Positions 33,703 through 40,935 of a DNA stretch of 64,000 nt are shown piece after piece. Numbering within the stretch: position 1 is the stretch's first letter; the number at the start of each line of letters is the position of its first letter. Source of the DNA: Caenispirillum bisanense (GTDB taxonomy: Bacteria > Pseudomonadota > Alphaproteobacteria > Rhodospirillales > Rhodospirillaceae); assembly GCF_900230255.1 (NCBI RefSeq), contig NZ_OCNJ01000001.1, positions 865,313-929,312 of the forward strand, in the 5' to 3' direction. The notes under the pieces are model-generated. The model ran no database searches, had not been told where the DNA came from, and saw only the letters and a list, made by a program, of their open reading frames with translations. The translations under genes and the position numbers were made by a program.

Positions 33703-35016
33703 TCAGTCCTTCACGAACAGCCGGCGGGGGTAGTCGCACAGCGGCTCGGCGCCGGTTTCGGTGACCGTGAAGCTCTCGGTGATTTCCAGGCCCCAGCTCT
33801 CTTTCCAGATGGCGGGGATCAGGTGGAAGCACATGCCGGGCTGCAGCGGCGTGCGGTCGCCCGGGCGCAGACTCATGGTGCGCTCGCCCCAGTCGGGCGG
33901 GTAGCTGAGGCCGATGGGGTAACCGCAGCGGCTTTCCTTGCTGATGCCGTGGCGGGCGACGGCGCGGCGCCAGGCGGCTTCCACGTCCTCGCAGGTATTG
34001 CCGGGGCGGGCGGCCTCCAGGGCGGCGGCGATGCCTTCCAGCACCGCGTGTTCGGTGTCGAGCACCTCCTGCGGCGGGCGGCCGAGCCACACCGTGCGCG
34101 ACAGCGGGCAGTGGTAGCGGCGGTAGCAGCCGGCGATCTCGAAGAAGGTGCCCTCGCCGGCCCGGAAGGGGCGGTTGTCCCACGTCAGGTGCGGCGCCGA
34201 GGCGTCGCGGCCCGAGGGCAGCAGCGGCACGATGGCCGGATAGTCGCCGCCCAGCCCGTCGACGCCGCGGATCTGGGCGCGGTAGATCTCGGCCACCAGC
34301 TCGTTCTTCGGCAGGCCGGGCTCCACCAGCTCCAGGATGCGCGCCTGGGTCGCCTCGGCGATGCGGGCGGCGACGCGCATGTAGGCCAGTTCCTGCGGCG
34401 ACTTCACGGACCGCTGCCAGTTCACCAGGCCGGTAGCGTTGACGAAGGTGGCGTCCGGCAGGTGCTGGCGGAGCGAGTCATGGCAGGCGGCGGAGAAGTA
34501 GTAGTTGTCCATCTCCACCCCGATGCGGCAGGTGCGCCAGCCGCGGGCGTCGATCACCGCCGAGAGGTAGTCCATGGGGTGGCGGACCATGCTCTGCACA
34601 TAGTGGTCGGGGTAGGAGAGGATGCGCTCCTCCGGCATGAACACCGTGCGGCGGGCGCCGTTGGCGTCCTGGGCGCGGCCGTACCACAGCGGATCGTGCT
34701 CCTGGTGCAGCAGCACGCACTGGTGGACGTAGAACGACCAGCCGTCGTAGCCGGTCAGCCACGCCATGTTGCTCGGGTCGGAGACGATGAGCAGGTCGAT
34801 GCCCTGCGCGGCCATGGCGAGCCGGGTGCGCATGAGGCGCGCCTCGTACTCGGCCAGCTCGAAGTTGAGCACCGGCGCCGGGCGGTCGACCACCGGCTCG
34901 ATGACGGGGATGAAGTCCGCCGGCAGCACCGGCGCATCGGCGGGAAGGGCATCGGCGGCGGCGGGCTGCACGAGGGCGAGCGGTTCCGCGCACGACGCGG
35001 CCAGGGGCTGCGACAT
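33703..35016 (-). CDS. doeA: Ectoine hydrolase DoeA (M24 peptidase fold)
   Basis: The 437-aa protein belongs to the M24 (Xaa-Pro peptidase-like) fold but carries features I recall from Halomonas DoeA: SNMAWLTGYDGWSFYVHQ near residue 85, RRTVFMPEERILSYPDHYVQ, GDYPAIVPLLPSGRDASAPH, FFEIAGCYRRYHCPLSRTVW and RCGYPIGLSYPPDWGER, each quoted in part. DoeA opens the ectoine ring to N-acetyl-diaminobutyrate. It has an extra 45-residue Ala/Pro-rich N-terminus. It is first of three same-strand genes (doeA, doeC, doeD). The 148-bp gap to doeC is GC-rich. No doeB deacetylase, uptake system or EnuR/DoeX regulator is beside it. Confidence 0.88.
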   Translation of the reverse strand: MSQPLAASCAEPLALVQPAAADALPADAPVLPADFIPVIEPVVDRPAPVLNFELAEYEARLMRTRLAMAAQGIDLLIVSDPSNMAWLTGYDGWSFYVHQCVLLHQEHDPLWYGRAQDANGARRTVFMPEERILSYPDHYVQSMVRHPMDYLSAVIDARGWRTCRIGVEMDNYYFSAACHDSLRQHLPDATFVNATGLVNWQRSVKSPQELAYMRVAARIAEATQARILELVEPGLPKNELVAEIYRAQIRGVDGLGGDYPAIVPLLPSGRDASAPHLTWDNRPFRAGEGTFFEIAGCYRRYHCPLSRTVWLGRPPQEVLDTEHAVLEGIAAALEAARPGNTCEDVEAAWRRAVARHGISKESRCGYPIGLSYPPDWGERTMSLRPGDRTPLQPGMCFHLIPAIWKESWGLEITESFTVTETGAEPLCDYPRRLFVKD

Positions 35017-35332
35017 GGGACTGTCTCCGTCTGCGAAGGTCTCTGTTCGGGGGACCGCTCTTGATGCGAGGCGGCGGCCTGTGGAGACGACCCTACAGGA
35101 GACGACGGGGGATTCAATCAGAATATTGACATGGTTCTATGGTGTCACAGGTATCGCACGCGTGTCGAGAAGCCGCCGCCATGGGGGCCCTTGCGGCGGT
35201 TCGTGTCGCTTCCACGCTGTAGGAGAGCGGCCGGTTCAGGTGCAATCCCGGCATTGACACCAAAAGAAGGACCGCCCCGACGAACGCCGGGCGCGGTCGA
35301 GGTGGGCGCGGGAGGGGTGCGCCGAAACGGCA
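35017..35332. other. Intergenic region upstream of doeA
   Basis: This 316-bp stretch lies upstream of doeA and downstream of a GNAT gene that is on the same strand. An AT-rich island (35111-35155) should hold the doeA promoter, read on the minus strand. On the plus strand TTGACA at 35126-35131 stands 17 bases before a weak AGGTAT, with no gene downstream in that direction. I see no coding gene, tRNA or repeat here. Confidence 0.4.
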
Positions 35333-35923
35333 TCAGGCGGAGGCCAGCAGCGGCACGGCCGGTTCGTCGGCGCGATGGCCCGCCTGCGGCCGGCGCAGCA
35401 GCTTGGCCATGTCGAGGCCGCGGAAGGCGTGGCCGCCGGGCAGGGCGAGGCGCACCGCCCGCATGGGGCGCCAGCCGAGGGCGGTGTAGAAGGCGACGCC
35501 GGGCAGGGTGGCGGTCAGCACGGCGCGGTCGTGGCCGGCGGCCAGCATCTCGGCTTCGACGGCCGCCATGATGCGCCGGCCGACGCCCCGACGGGCGGCG
35601 CCGGGATGGACGAACACGCTGCGCACCACCGGCGTCTCTCGGCGAGCCGGAGCCTGTGCGCCGCCCATGACCGCGGCATAGCCCGGCGTGCGCAGGGACC
35701 AGCCGCCGCATCCGGCCATGCGGCCGTCGATCTCGGCGATCAGGCAGCCGCCGTCTTCCACCAGATGGTCGTCCATGGTGCCGACATGGGTGATGAAGGC
35801 GGCGATCTGTTCGGGTGCGTAATGGCTGGTGCCCAGGCAGAGCAGCGACAGCGTCTGCAGGGTCCGCAGGGCCTTGATGTCGTCCGGCCGGGCGCGGCGC
35901 AGGGTGACGGCGTCGGGGTGCAT
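35333..35923 (-). CDS. GNAT-family N-acetyltransferase
   Basis: A 196-aa GNAT protein starting at ATG 35923 behind GAGGGAGGAAAG. It begins VTLRRARPDDIKALRTL. The acetyl-CoA motif VFVHPGAARRGVGRRIMAAVE is near residue 108, and AVLTATLPGVAFYTALGWRPM closes the fold. It resembles uncharacterised acetyltransferases annotated as tyrosine/phosphinothricin-type in automatic pipelines; I cannot name the substrate. It lies downstream of nothing obvious in its operon: the next gene upstream on this strand, bacteriohemerythrin, ends 105 bp away. Confidence 0.82.
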   Translation of the reverse strand: MHPDAVTLRRARPDDIKALRTLQTLSLLCLGTSHYAPEQIAAFITHVGTMDDHLVEDGGCLIAEIDGRMAGCGGWSLRTPGYAAVMGGAQAPARRETPVVRSVFVHPGAARRGVGRRIMAAVEAEMLAAGHDRAVLTATLPGVAFYTALGWRPMRAVRLALPGGHAFRGLDMAKLLRRPQAGHRADEPAVPLLASA

Positions 35924-36027
35924 GGGGCTTTCCTCCCTCTCGGTGCACCGGAACTCCGGCGCGATGGAGGGAGGCTAGCGGGCGGCAGCGCGCCCGCTTG
36001 TGCGTTTTCGCACGGCCCTGTGCGGCC

Positions 36028-36423
36028 TCACACGGCCGGAACGGCGCCCCGCTGCAGGGCGAAGGCCGCCGTCGCCTGATCCATGGTGTTGCGGTGCTGC
36101 AGGAACCAGTCGGGCAAGCGCTCGGCGACATAGGCCCGCACGAAGGCGAGGTTGCCGCGCGCCAGCTGGCCGGCGAAATGCTCCACCTCCGCCAGGACGC
36201 GGCGGTGTTCGCCCTTGTGGACGTCGGTGGCGAAGAAGCCGACCTGATCCATGAGCGCTTCTTCGCGCGCGAAATGGGCGCGGGTGTGTTCGGCCAGCGC
36301 CGCGAAGGCCGCCGGAAACTCGGCGTCGGAGGCCGCGACGGCGGCGTTCAGCTGGTCGACGAACTCTTGGTGATCGGCGTCGATGAAGGCCACCCCGACC
36401 TTCAGATCCTTGGTCCACTGCAT
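36028..36423 (-). CDS. Bacteriohemerythrin
   Basis: The 131-aa protein has the ligand pattern of the non-haem diiron oxygen-binding hemerythrin fold: His18 (DADHQE), His50 and Glu54 (HTRAHFAREE), His69 and His73 (VHKGEHRR), and His110 with Asp115 (FLQHRNTMD). It probably binds oxygen or stores iron in the cytoplasm. It is 106 bp downstream of a DUF2325 gene that has a Fur-box match before it, and on the same strand; this suggests shared iron control, though a separate promoter in the gap is possible. Confidence 0.88.
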   Translation of the reverse strand: MQWTKDLKVGVAFIDADHQEFVDQLNAAVAASDAEFPAAFAALAEHTRAHFAREEALMDQVGFFATDVHKGEHRRVLAEVEHFAGQLARGNLAFVRAYVAERLPDWFLQHRNTMDQATAAFALQRGAVPAV

Positions 36424-36529
36424 CGGTCTTCATCCCCCTGTGCGGCGGACGCATCGCTCCCCTCGGGCGTCTGTCGCGCCCTCGGGAAGAAGATGCTCTT
36501 CCGCCGCATCTTTGTCGAGGGGGATCCCG

Positions 36530-37732
36530 TCACTCGGCCGCCAGCACCTCGTACTGCGGCAGCGGCGGCTGGGCGCGGCCGACGACGCGCAGGGCGCGCA
36601 CGAAGGTGGAGACGCTGTGGCTCGGCAGCGGCATGAAGGCCTTGCAGGACCGCCGGCACGACCGCTTGATGCGGTCGACGGCGTCGTGGCTGATGCAGGT
36701 GACCGGGCAGAGCACGGCATCGGCCTGCGACAGCACGCCGTCGAGCCGCTCCGACCCATCCTCCAGGCCGCCGTCATGGTGGAGGAACTCGCCGTTGTGG
36801 CGGTCGACGATGGCCTTCAGGTGGGCGACCGTGCGGCTCATGCCGCCGACATAGAGGATGCGGCGGCGATCCAGGTCCAGCGGGCCGGGGTCGTTGGCCG
36901 GAGTCGGACAGCCGGCGGTCTCGCACAGGGTCAGTTCCAGGTCGGCGGCGCGGGTGACGAGGCGGGCGTTCTGCTCGGTCAGTTCGGCGATTTCCAGACG
37001 CAGGCGGTCCAGCTGCTCGGTCAGGCGCTCGACGCGCAGGCGCAGGCGGTCGCCGGCGGCCTTCTCGTCCCGCAGGGCCTGGCGGGCTTCCGCCATGGCC
37101 GCACCCGACTCCAGGTCGGCGAGGCGCTGTTCCAGCTCTTCCGAGCGGCGGCGGTGCAGGTCGAGACCGGCGAGGTCGTGGCGCAGGGTGGCCTCGGTGG
37201 CGCGCCAGCGGGTGCGCTCGGCGGTCAGGGCTTCCACTTCGGCGGTGCGCTCGGCGAGCTGACGTTCGAGGTCGGCCTGCCGGCGCATGTCGACCCGCTG
37301 CGAGGCGCCGGACAGGTGCGACAGCATGTGCACCTCGCCATAGGCGTGCTGGCGCAGGTGGGTGCAGTCGGCGGGGTGGGACATGAGCGCCCAATAGGCG
37401 CCGGGCACGTCGCCGGCCTTCACGTGCGCCGCCCACAGCTCGGCCAGCTCGGCCTCCGTCTGGGCACGGGCGAAGCGGGCGATCTGGGCCGGGAACCGCT
37501 TGTCCAGCGCCTTGGTGAGCAGGCGCGACAGCACCCGCGAGCTGCCGCAGGTGTGCACCACCGCGCCGTGGATATGGTAGTCGTCGGCGCTCTGCGGCAG
37601 GTCGAGCCGGGCCTTAAGCGCGATCTTGCGCAGGTCGGCCAGCGGCAGGCAGGTGCCGACGATGCTGCAATGCCATTTGCCGGGGATCTCGTCGATGCGC
37701 CGTCGCATCACCTGGACGCTCATGGGGGACAC
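36530..37732 (-). CDS. DUF2325 domain protein, probably Fur-controlled
   Basis: The 400-aa protein starts at GTG 37732 with GGAGG five bases before; ATG 37723 is the alternative. The N-terminal part has conserved Cys/His (KWHCSIVGTC, GAVVHTCGSS, HPADCTHLRQHAYGEVHMLSHL). Residues 150-270 form a long coiled coil rich in Glu and Arg. The C-terminal 100 residues are a DUF2325 domain: RRILYVGGMSRTVAHLKAIVDRHN, then DAVLCPVTCISHDAVDRIKRSC. The biochemical role is not known. A 16/19 match to the Fur box lies 32 bp upstream, and bacteriohemerythrin follows, hence an iron link is likely. Confidence 0.75.
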   Translation of the reverse strand: MSPMSVQVMRRRIDEIPGKWHCSIVGTCLPLADLRKIALKARLDLPQSADDYHIHGAVVHTCGSSRVLSRLLTKALDKRFPAQIARFARAQTEAELAELWAAHVKAGDVPGAYWALMSHPADCTHLRQHAYGEVHMLSHLSGASQRVDMRRQADLERQLAERTAEVEALTAERTRWRATEATLRHDLAGLDLHRRRSEELEQRLADLESGAAMAEARQALRDEKAAGDRLRLRVERLTEQLDRLRLEIAELTEQNARLVTRAADLELTLCETAGCPTPANDPGPLDLDRRRILYVGGMSRTVAHLKAIVDRHNGEFLHHDGGLEDGSERLDGVLSQADAVLCPVTCISHDAVDRIKRSCRRSCKAFMPLPSHSVSTFVRALRVVGRAQPPLPQYEVLAAE

Positions 37733-37763
37733 GGGGACCTCCGCTCGGCTCGGGGTGAGGTAT

Positions 37764-37782
37764 GAAACTGATAATCATTCTC
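37764..37782. promoter_or_regulatory. Fur box upstream of the DUF2325 gene
   Basis: GAAACTGATAATCATTCTC matches the classical Fur consensus GATAATGATAATCATTATC at 16 of 19 positions. It lies in an 83-bp gap, 32 bp upstream of the DUF2325 start and beyond the stop of the next gene, so the only gene it can directly control is the DUF2325 gene and what follows it. Confidence 0.75.
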
Positions 37783-37815
37783 AACACGCGAGCGAGAAAT
37801 GCAAGGGGGAATTCG

Positions 37816-38310
37816 TCAGGCGCCGAAGAGGAGTTTCGCGATTCGGGGTGCGGCCGAGCGCAAGAGGCGTGGGGCGAGGGCGGCGAGGCCGGCGGTCAAG
37901 ACGCCTCCGAGCAGGTGGATTTCGACGGCACTTATGGCCGACGAAAAGGCGACCGTATCGAGGGCCGCCACAGAGGGCGATGCGAGGGATCCGACCATGA
38001 CCGCGGCGACGCGCATGTGCCGCGGCACGTCGGCCATGTCCGCGGCGAAGTCCCGCAGGACGGCGGCCTGAGCCTCCACCCGCGCCTGGTGACGCGCCGC
38101 CAGATCGGGGCGGCGGGCGAGGGTGGGGGTGGTGAAGAGGGTGATGTCGCCGTCGATGTGCAGGACCGTACGCGCCACCGGGACCGGCCGCCCGCCGGGC
38201 TCTGTCGGCTCGTCGAAGGTGTGGACCGTGACGCCGCCGTCGCGCAGCAGCATCCGCCACAGCAGGCGGCCGCGCACGACGCGGCGGCCGGCCACTTCGC
38301 CCGGCGTCAT
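37816..38310 (-). CDS. Unknown protein C of a three-gene unit
   Basis: The 164-aa protein starts at ATG 38310, overlapping the preceding gene stop by the ATGA at 38307-38310. The N-terminal half is hydrophilic (GRLLWRMLLRDGGVTVHTF, then VLHIDGDITLFTTPTLAR). From about residue 105 it is hydrophobic and glycine/alanine-rich (VAAVMVGSLASPSVAAL, AVEIHLLGGVLTAGLAAL), ending in a basic amphipathic tail. Two membrane passes or insertion by the C-terminal part are plausible. I do not recognise the family. It is coupled to the 278-aa protein upstream. Confidence 0.65.
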   Translation of the reverse strand: MTPGEVAGRRVVRGRLLWRMLLRDGGVTVHTFDEPTEPGGRPVPVARTVLHIDGDITLFTTPTLARRPDLAARHQARVEAQAAVLRDFAADMADVPRHMRVAAVMVGSLASPSVAALDTVAFSSAISAVEIHLLGGVLTAGLAALAPRLLRSAAPRIAKLLFGA

Positions 38311-39143
38311 GGCGCGAGCAGCTTCTTCGGATTCTTGCCGCCGGTGACGAAGCCGGCCAGGATGGTGACGATGGTCTCCCAGCAGCCGATGGACTGCCGC
38401 GTCGCCGCCAGATGCAGATCGCGCAGCGGCTGGTATTCCGCCGTCTCGCAGCCGCGCTGGGCGGCGGTGACGATGTCGCCGTCCAGCCCGACGACGGTCT
38501 GGAACAGTACCTTTTCCACGCCGATGTCCCACATCTTGCGCAGAACGGCCTGGTCGCCGCCTTCCAGCCCGGCCGCCGCGACCGCCGACTGAAGCGACTG
38601 GCGCAGTTCCGCGCGAGTCTTGCCGATGACGGTCGCCCATCCCTGGTTGCCGCTCAGGGCGGCCAGCATGGCCGAGAGTTCCGAACACGACTGCATGATG
38701 CGCATGACGACGGTCTGGTCGGGCGGCGGGATGAGCAGCCCGCCGTCGCCGAGCATCTGCCGCGCCTTCAGCCGCACGACTTCGAAGGCCTTCGGCGCCA
38801 GCACGCGATGGATCGAGGTGACCAGCGGGAAGTCGTCCACGGTCGCCGCATGGTCGGCCGAGGCGAGGACCCTGCACTGTGCCCCGTCCGGTTCCCGGAC
38901 CTCAACGGCGGACCCGCTGTCCGGCGCAGGCAGTCGGTTGCGCGCGGCGGCTGCCGCCGATTTGTCCAACTGCTGCAGCCAGTAGGCGTAGTCGCCCAGC
39001 AGGTCGAGCATGGCATGGGCGGGGGACGGCATCTTGCGGGCTTCGATGCCGTCCTTGAGGATCGTGTTGACCTCCAGATGAAACAGATCGTCGGCCAGAT
39101 CGGCCAGCTTGCCGCCGAACCTGGCGAAGGTGCCCTCTGCCAT
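38307..39143 (-). CDS. Unknown protein B of a three-gene unit
   Basis: A 278-aa protein with no signal peptide. It begins MAEGTFARFGGKLADLADDL and has segments MLDLLGDYAYWLQQLDKSAAAAARN and VVMRIMQSCSELSAMLAALSGN that look helical. Near the C-terminus, CWETIVTILAGFVTGGKNPKKLL is the only clearly hydrophobic stretch. I do not recognise it. It follows protein A at 23 bp and is coupled to protein C by an ATGA overlap, so the three are probably made together. A weak resemblance in organisation to membrane-active effector units was considered but not supported by motifs. Confidence 0.65.
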   Translation of the reverse strand: MAEGTFARFGGKLADLADDLFHLEVNTILKDGIEARKMPSPAHAMLDLLGDYAYWLQQLDKSAAAAARNRLPAPDSGSAVEVREPDGAQCRVLASADHAATVDDFPLVTSIHRVLAPKAFEVVRLKARQMLGDGGLLIPPPDQTVVMRIMQSCSELSAMLAALSGNQGWATVIGKTRAELRQSLQSAVAAAGLEGGDQAVLRKMWDIGVEKVLFQTVVGLDGDIVTAAQRGCETAEYQPLRDLHLAATRQSIGCWETIVTILAGFVTGGKNPKKLLAP

Positions 39144-39166
39144 GGCGATGCCCCCTTTCCCGCGGG

Positions 39167-39553
39167 TCAGGCCTTCTTCAGAACCTCGCCGAGGTTCTTG
39201 CCGACGACCTGAGCCAGTTCCATCAGCACCTTAACGTTGGCGGCGATGATCTCCTGGCTCGCCTTGGCCTGCGTCTGGTGGAACGCCACGACGCCCGGAT
39301 CGGAGCCAGTGCCGACGGGGGCGAATTCCCTGGAGACGGCGTTCACGATGTCGCCGCTCACCATGTTGATGCTGGTGTAGGCCCCGGGTGCCGCCTGCTG
39401 CGCAGAAGGCTGCCCGGCGGTGGCGAAGGACACGGACAGCTTCTTGTCCTTGTCGACGGTCATGAAGCCGCCGTCGACGACCAAGGTCGCGATCTCGAGG
39501 GTCATCAGCGAGACGACCGACTCGTACAGCTTGTCGAAGGCCGTTTCCGGCAT
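39167..39553 (-). CDS. Unknown protein A of a three-gene unit
   Basis: The 128-aa protein is the first gene of the unit. It starts at ATG 39553 behind AAGGGGAT. Sequence: an N-terminal helix (AFDKLYESVVSLMTLEIA), a short beta-rich part with VVDGGFMTVDKDKKLSVSF, a flexible Gln/Ala/Pro stretch, and a C-terminal helix (ASQEIIAANVKVLMELAQVV). No cysteine and no membrane segment. I know no family for it. Its small size and position suggest a structural or adaptor role for proteins B and C, which is inference only. Confidence 0.65.
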   Translation of the reverse strand: MPETAFDKLYESVVSLMTLEIATLVVDGGFMTVDKDKKLSVSFATAGQPSAQQAAPGAYTSINMVSGDIVNAVSREFAPVGTGSDPGVVAFHQTQAKASQEIIAANVKVLMELAQVVGKNLGEVLKKA

Positions 39554-39765
39554 GGCACGATCCCCTTTTCCCTCGTCCGGGTGGCCCCTGGGCGACGACG
39601 GATGCTCCGCCCGCGCGCCAGATCCACCCCATTGTGGTGCGCCTTCTTAAGCGGGAGGTAAAGTGAAGATGTGACCTCAGGTCGTGTTATGCCGCGAAAT
39701 CAATATCCGAAGACGATCATGGCTTGCGGTGACGGTATGTATGGTTGCGCATCGGCCTTTCGACG

Positions 39766-40326
39766 CTACACCAGCCCCACCGGCTCCGCCGCCCGCACGC
39801 AGGCGACTCGCTGCACGACGCCGGTGCCGCAGGTTTCGACCTTGCCTTGCTCGAAGGCCACGATCTGCAGGGCGGGGAAGGCGGTCAGCAGTTCGCCGGT
39901 GCCGAGCAGGTGGTCGGGGTTGCGGGGGCGGCCGAAGGCCTCGTTGCCGCGCATGAAGGTTTCGTAGAGCAGCACCCCGCCCGGTGCCACAGCCTGCTCC
40001 AGGGCCGCGAACAGGGGCCGGTGCAGGTAGTTGGTCACCACCACCACGTCGAAGGCGCGGCCGGCGAAGGGCCAGGGGGAGCCGTCTTCCAGGTCGTGGC
40101 GCAGGATCTCCGCCCGGTCGGCCAGGTCGTCCACCATGCCCGTGTCGCGGTCGACGCCCGTGCCGGCGAATCCGGCGTCGAGGAACCACCGCAGGTGGCG
40201 CCCCCAACCGCAGGCGACGTCGAGCACCGTGCCGCCGGCGGGGGCAAGGGCGGCCCAGCGGCGAACCCAGGCGGAGGGCGGCGTGGCGGCGGCCGGCTTG
40301 GGGCGGGCGGTGCAGGCGGGATCCAT
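39766..40326 (-). CDS. Class I SAM-dependent methyltransferase
   Basis: The 186-aa reading from ATG 40326 gives a compact Rossmann methyltransferase; a GTG at 40362 would add 12 residues. Motif I is VLDVACGWGRHLRWFLDAG, the acidic end of beta-2 is GVDRD, and DVVVVTNYLHRPLF lies at motif IV. It resembles TehB-like or cyanobacterial-type small methyltransferases with the substrate unknown. It is divergent from the DUF1178 gene with a 98-bp gap and ends 212 bp from the unknown three-gene unit, which is on the same strand. Confidence 0.8.
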   Translation of the reverse strand: MDPACTARPKPAAATPPSAWVRRWAALAPAGGTVLDVACGWGRHLRWFLDAGFAGTGVDRDTGMVDDLADRAEILRHDLEDGSPWPFAGRAFDVVVVTNYLHRPLFAALEQAVAPGGVLLYETFMRGNEAFGRPRNPDHLLGTGELLTAFPALQIVAFEQGKVETCGTGVVQRVACVRAAEPVGLV

Positions 40327-40424
40327 GGCGGGCGCGGCCTCTGCTGTGTCATACTCCGCCACGAGCTTGTCACGCCACGGCCCTTGGGGTAAAGCTGGCG
40401 CACCTTCGATCGGGTCGGGTTGCC

Positions 40425-40913
40425 ATGATTCGTTACGAGCTGCTGTGTTCGCACGAGCACCGCTTCGAGGCCTGGTTCCGCGACAGCGCCGCCTATGACA
40501 AGGCGGCCGCCGCCGGCGGGGTCGAATGCCCGGCGTGCGGCGACACCTCCGTCCGCAAGGCGCTGATGGCGCCCGCCATCGGCCGCAAGGGCGGTCGCCC
40601 CGCCGTCGCCGACCTGCCGGCCCCGGCCGCCGCTCCGGCGGCGCCGACCATGGGCGCCCGCGTTCCCGGCGATGGTGGCGAGGCGGTGGAAGTCGCGCGT
40701 AAGCTGGCCGAAGCCCTCGGCGAGCTGCAAAAGGCGGTGCAGCAGAATTGCGACTACGTCGGCGATCAGTTCGCCGAGGAAGCCCGCCGCATCCACTACG
40801 GCGAGACGGAAACCCGCGGCATCTACGGTGAGACGTCGCGGGAAGAGGCCGAGGCCCTGCGCGAGGAAGGCGTGACCTTCGCGACCATCCCCTGGCGCCG
40901 GCCCGTCTCCTGA
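40425..40913 (+). CDS. DUF1178 family protein
   Basis: A 162-aa protein starting MIRYELLCSHEHRFEAWFRDS, the family's hallmark, with CPACGDTSVRKALMAPAI (a zinc-ribbon-like CxxC pair with the N-terminal C and H) and C-terminal ARRIHYGETETRGIYGET followed by EEAEALREEGV. The domain is common in alphaproteobacteria, often beside carbon-nitrogen hydrolase genes, and no function is established. Here it stands 22 bp before trkH on the same strand. Confidence 0.85.
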   Translation: MIRYELLCSHEHRFEAWFRDSAAYDKAAAAGGVECPACGDTSVRKALMAPAIGRKGGRPAVADLPAPAAAPAAPTMGARVPGDGGEAVEVARKLAEALGELQKAVQQNCDYVGDQFAEEARRIHYGETETRGIYGETSREEAEALREEGVTFATIPWRRPVS

Positions 40914-40935
40914 CCGCCATTTCCACGGGATCGCC

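Noticed and set aside
35126..35154. TTGACA with 17-base spacing on the plus strand upstream of doeA
   Set aside because: No gene follows in that direction for 5 kb and the -10 (AGGTAT) is poor; it is more likely incidental to the minus-strand doeA promoter region.
39647..39661. TTAA-N7-GTAA, one mismatch from a CtrA site, upstream of the unknown three-gene unit
   Set aside because: A single-mismatch match is expected by chance in a 64-kb window, and no cell-cycle or motility gene is adjacent.
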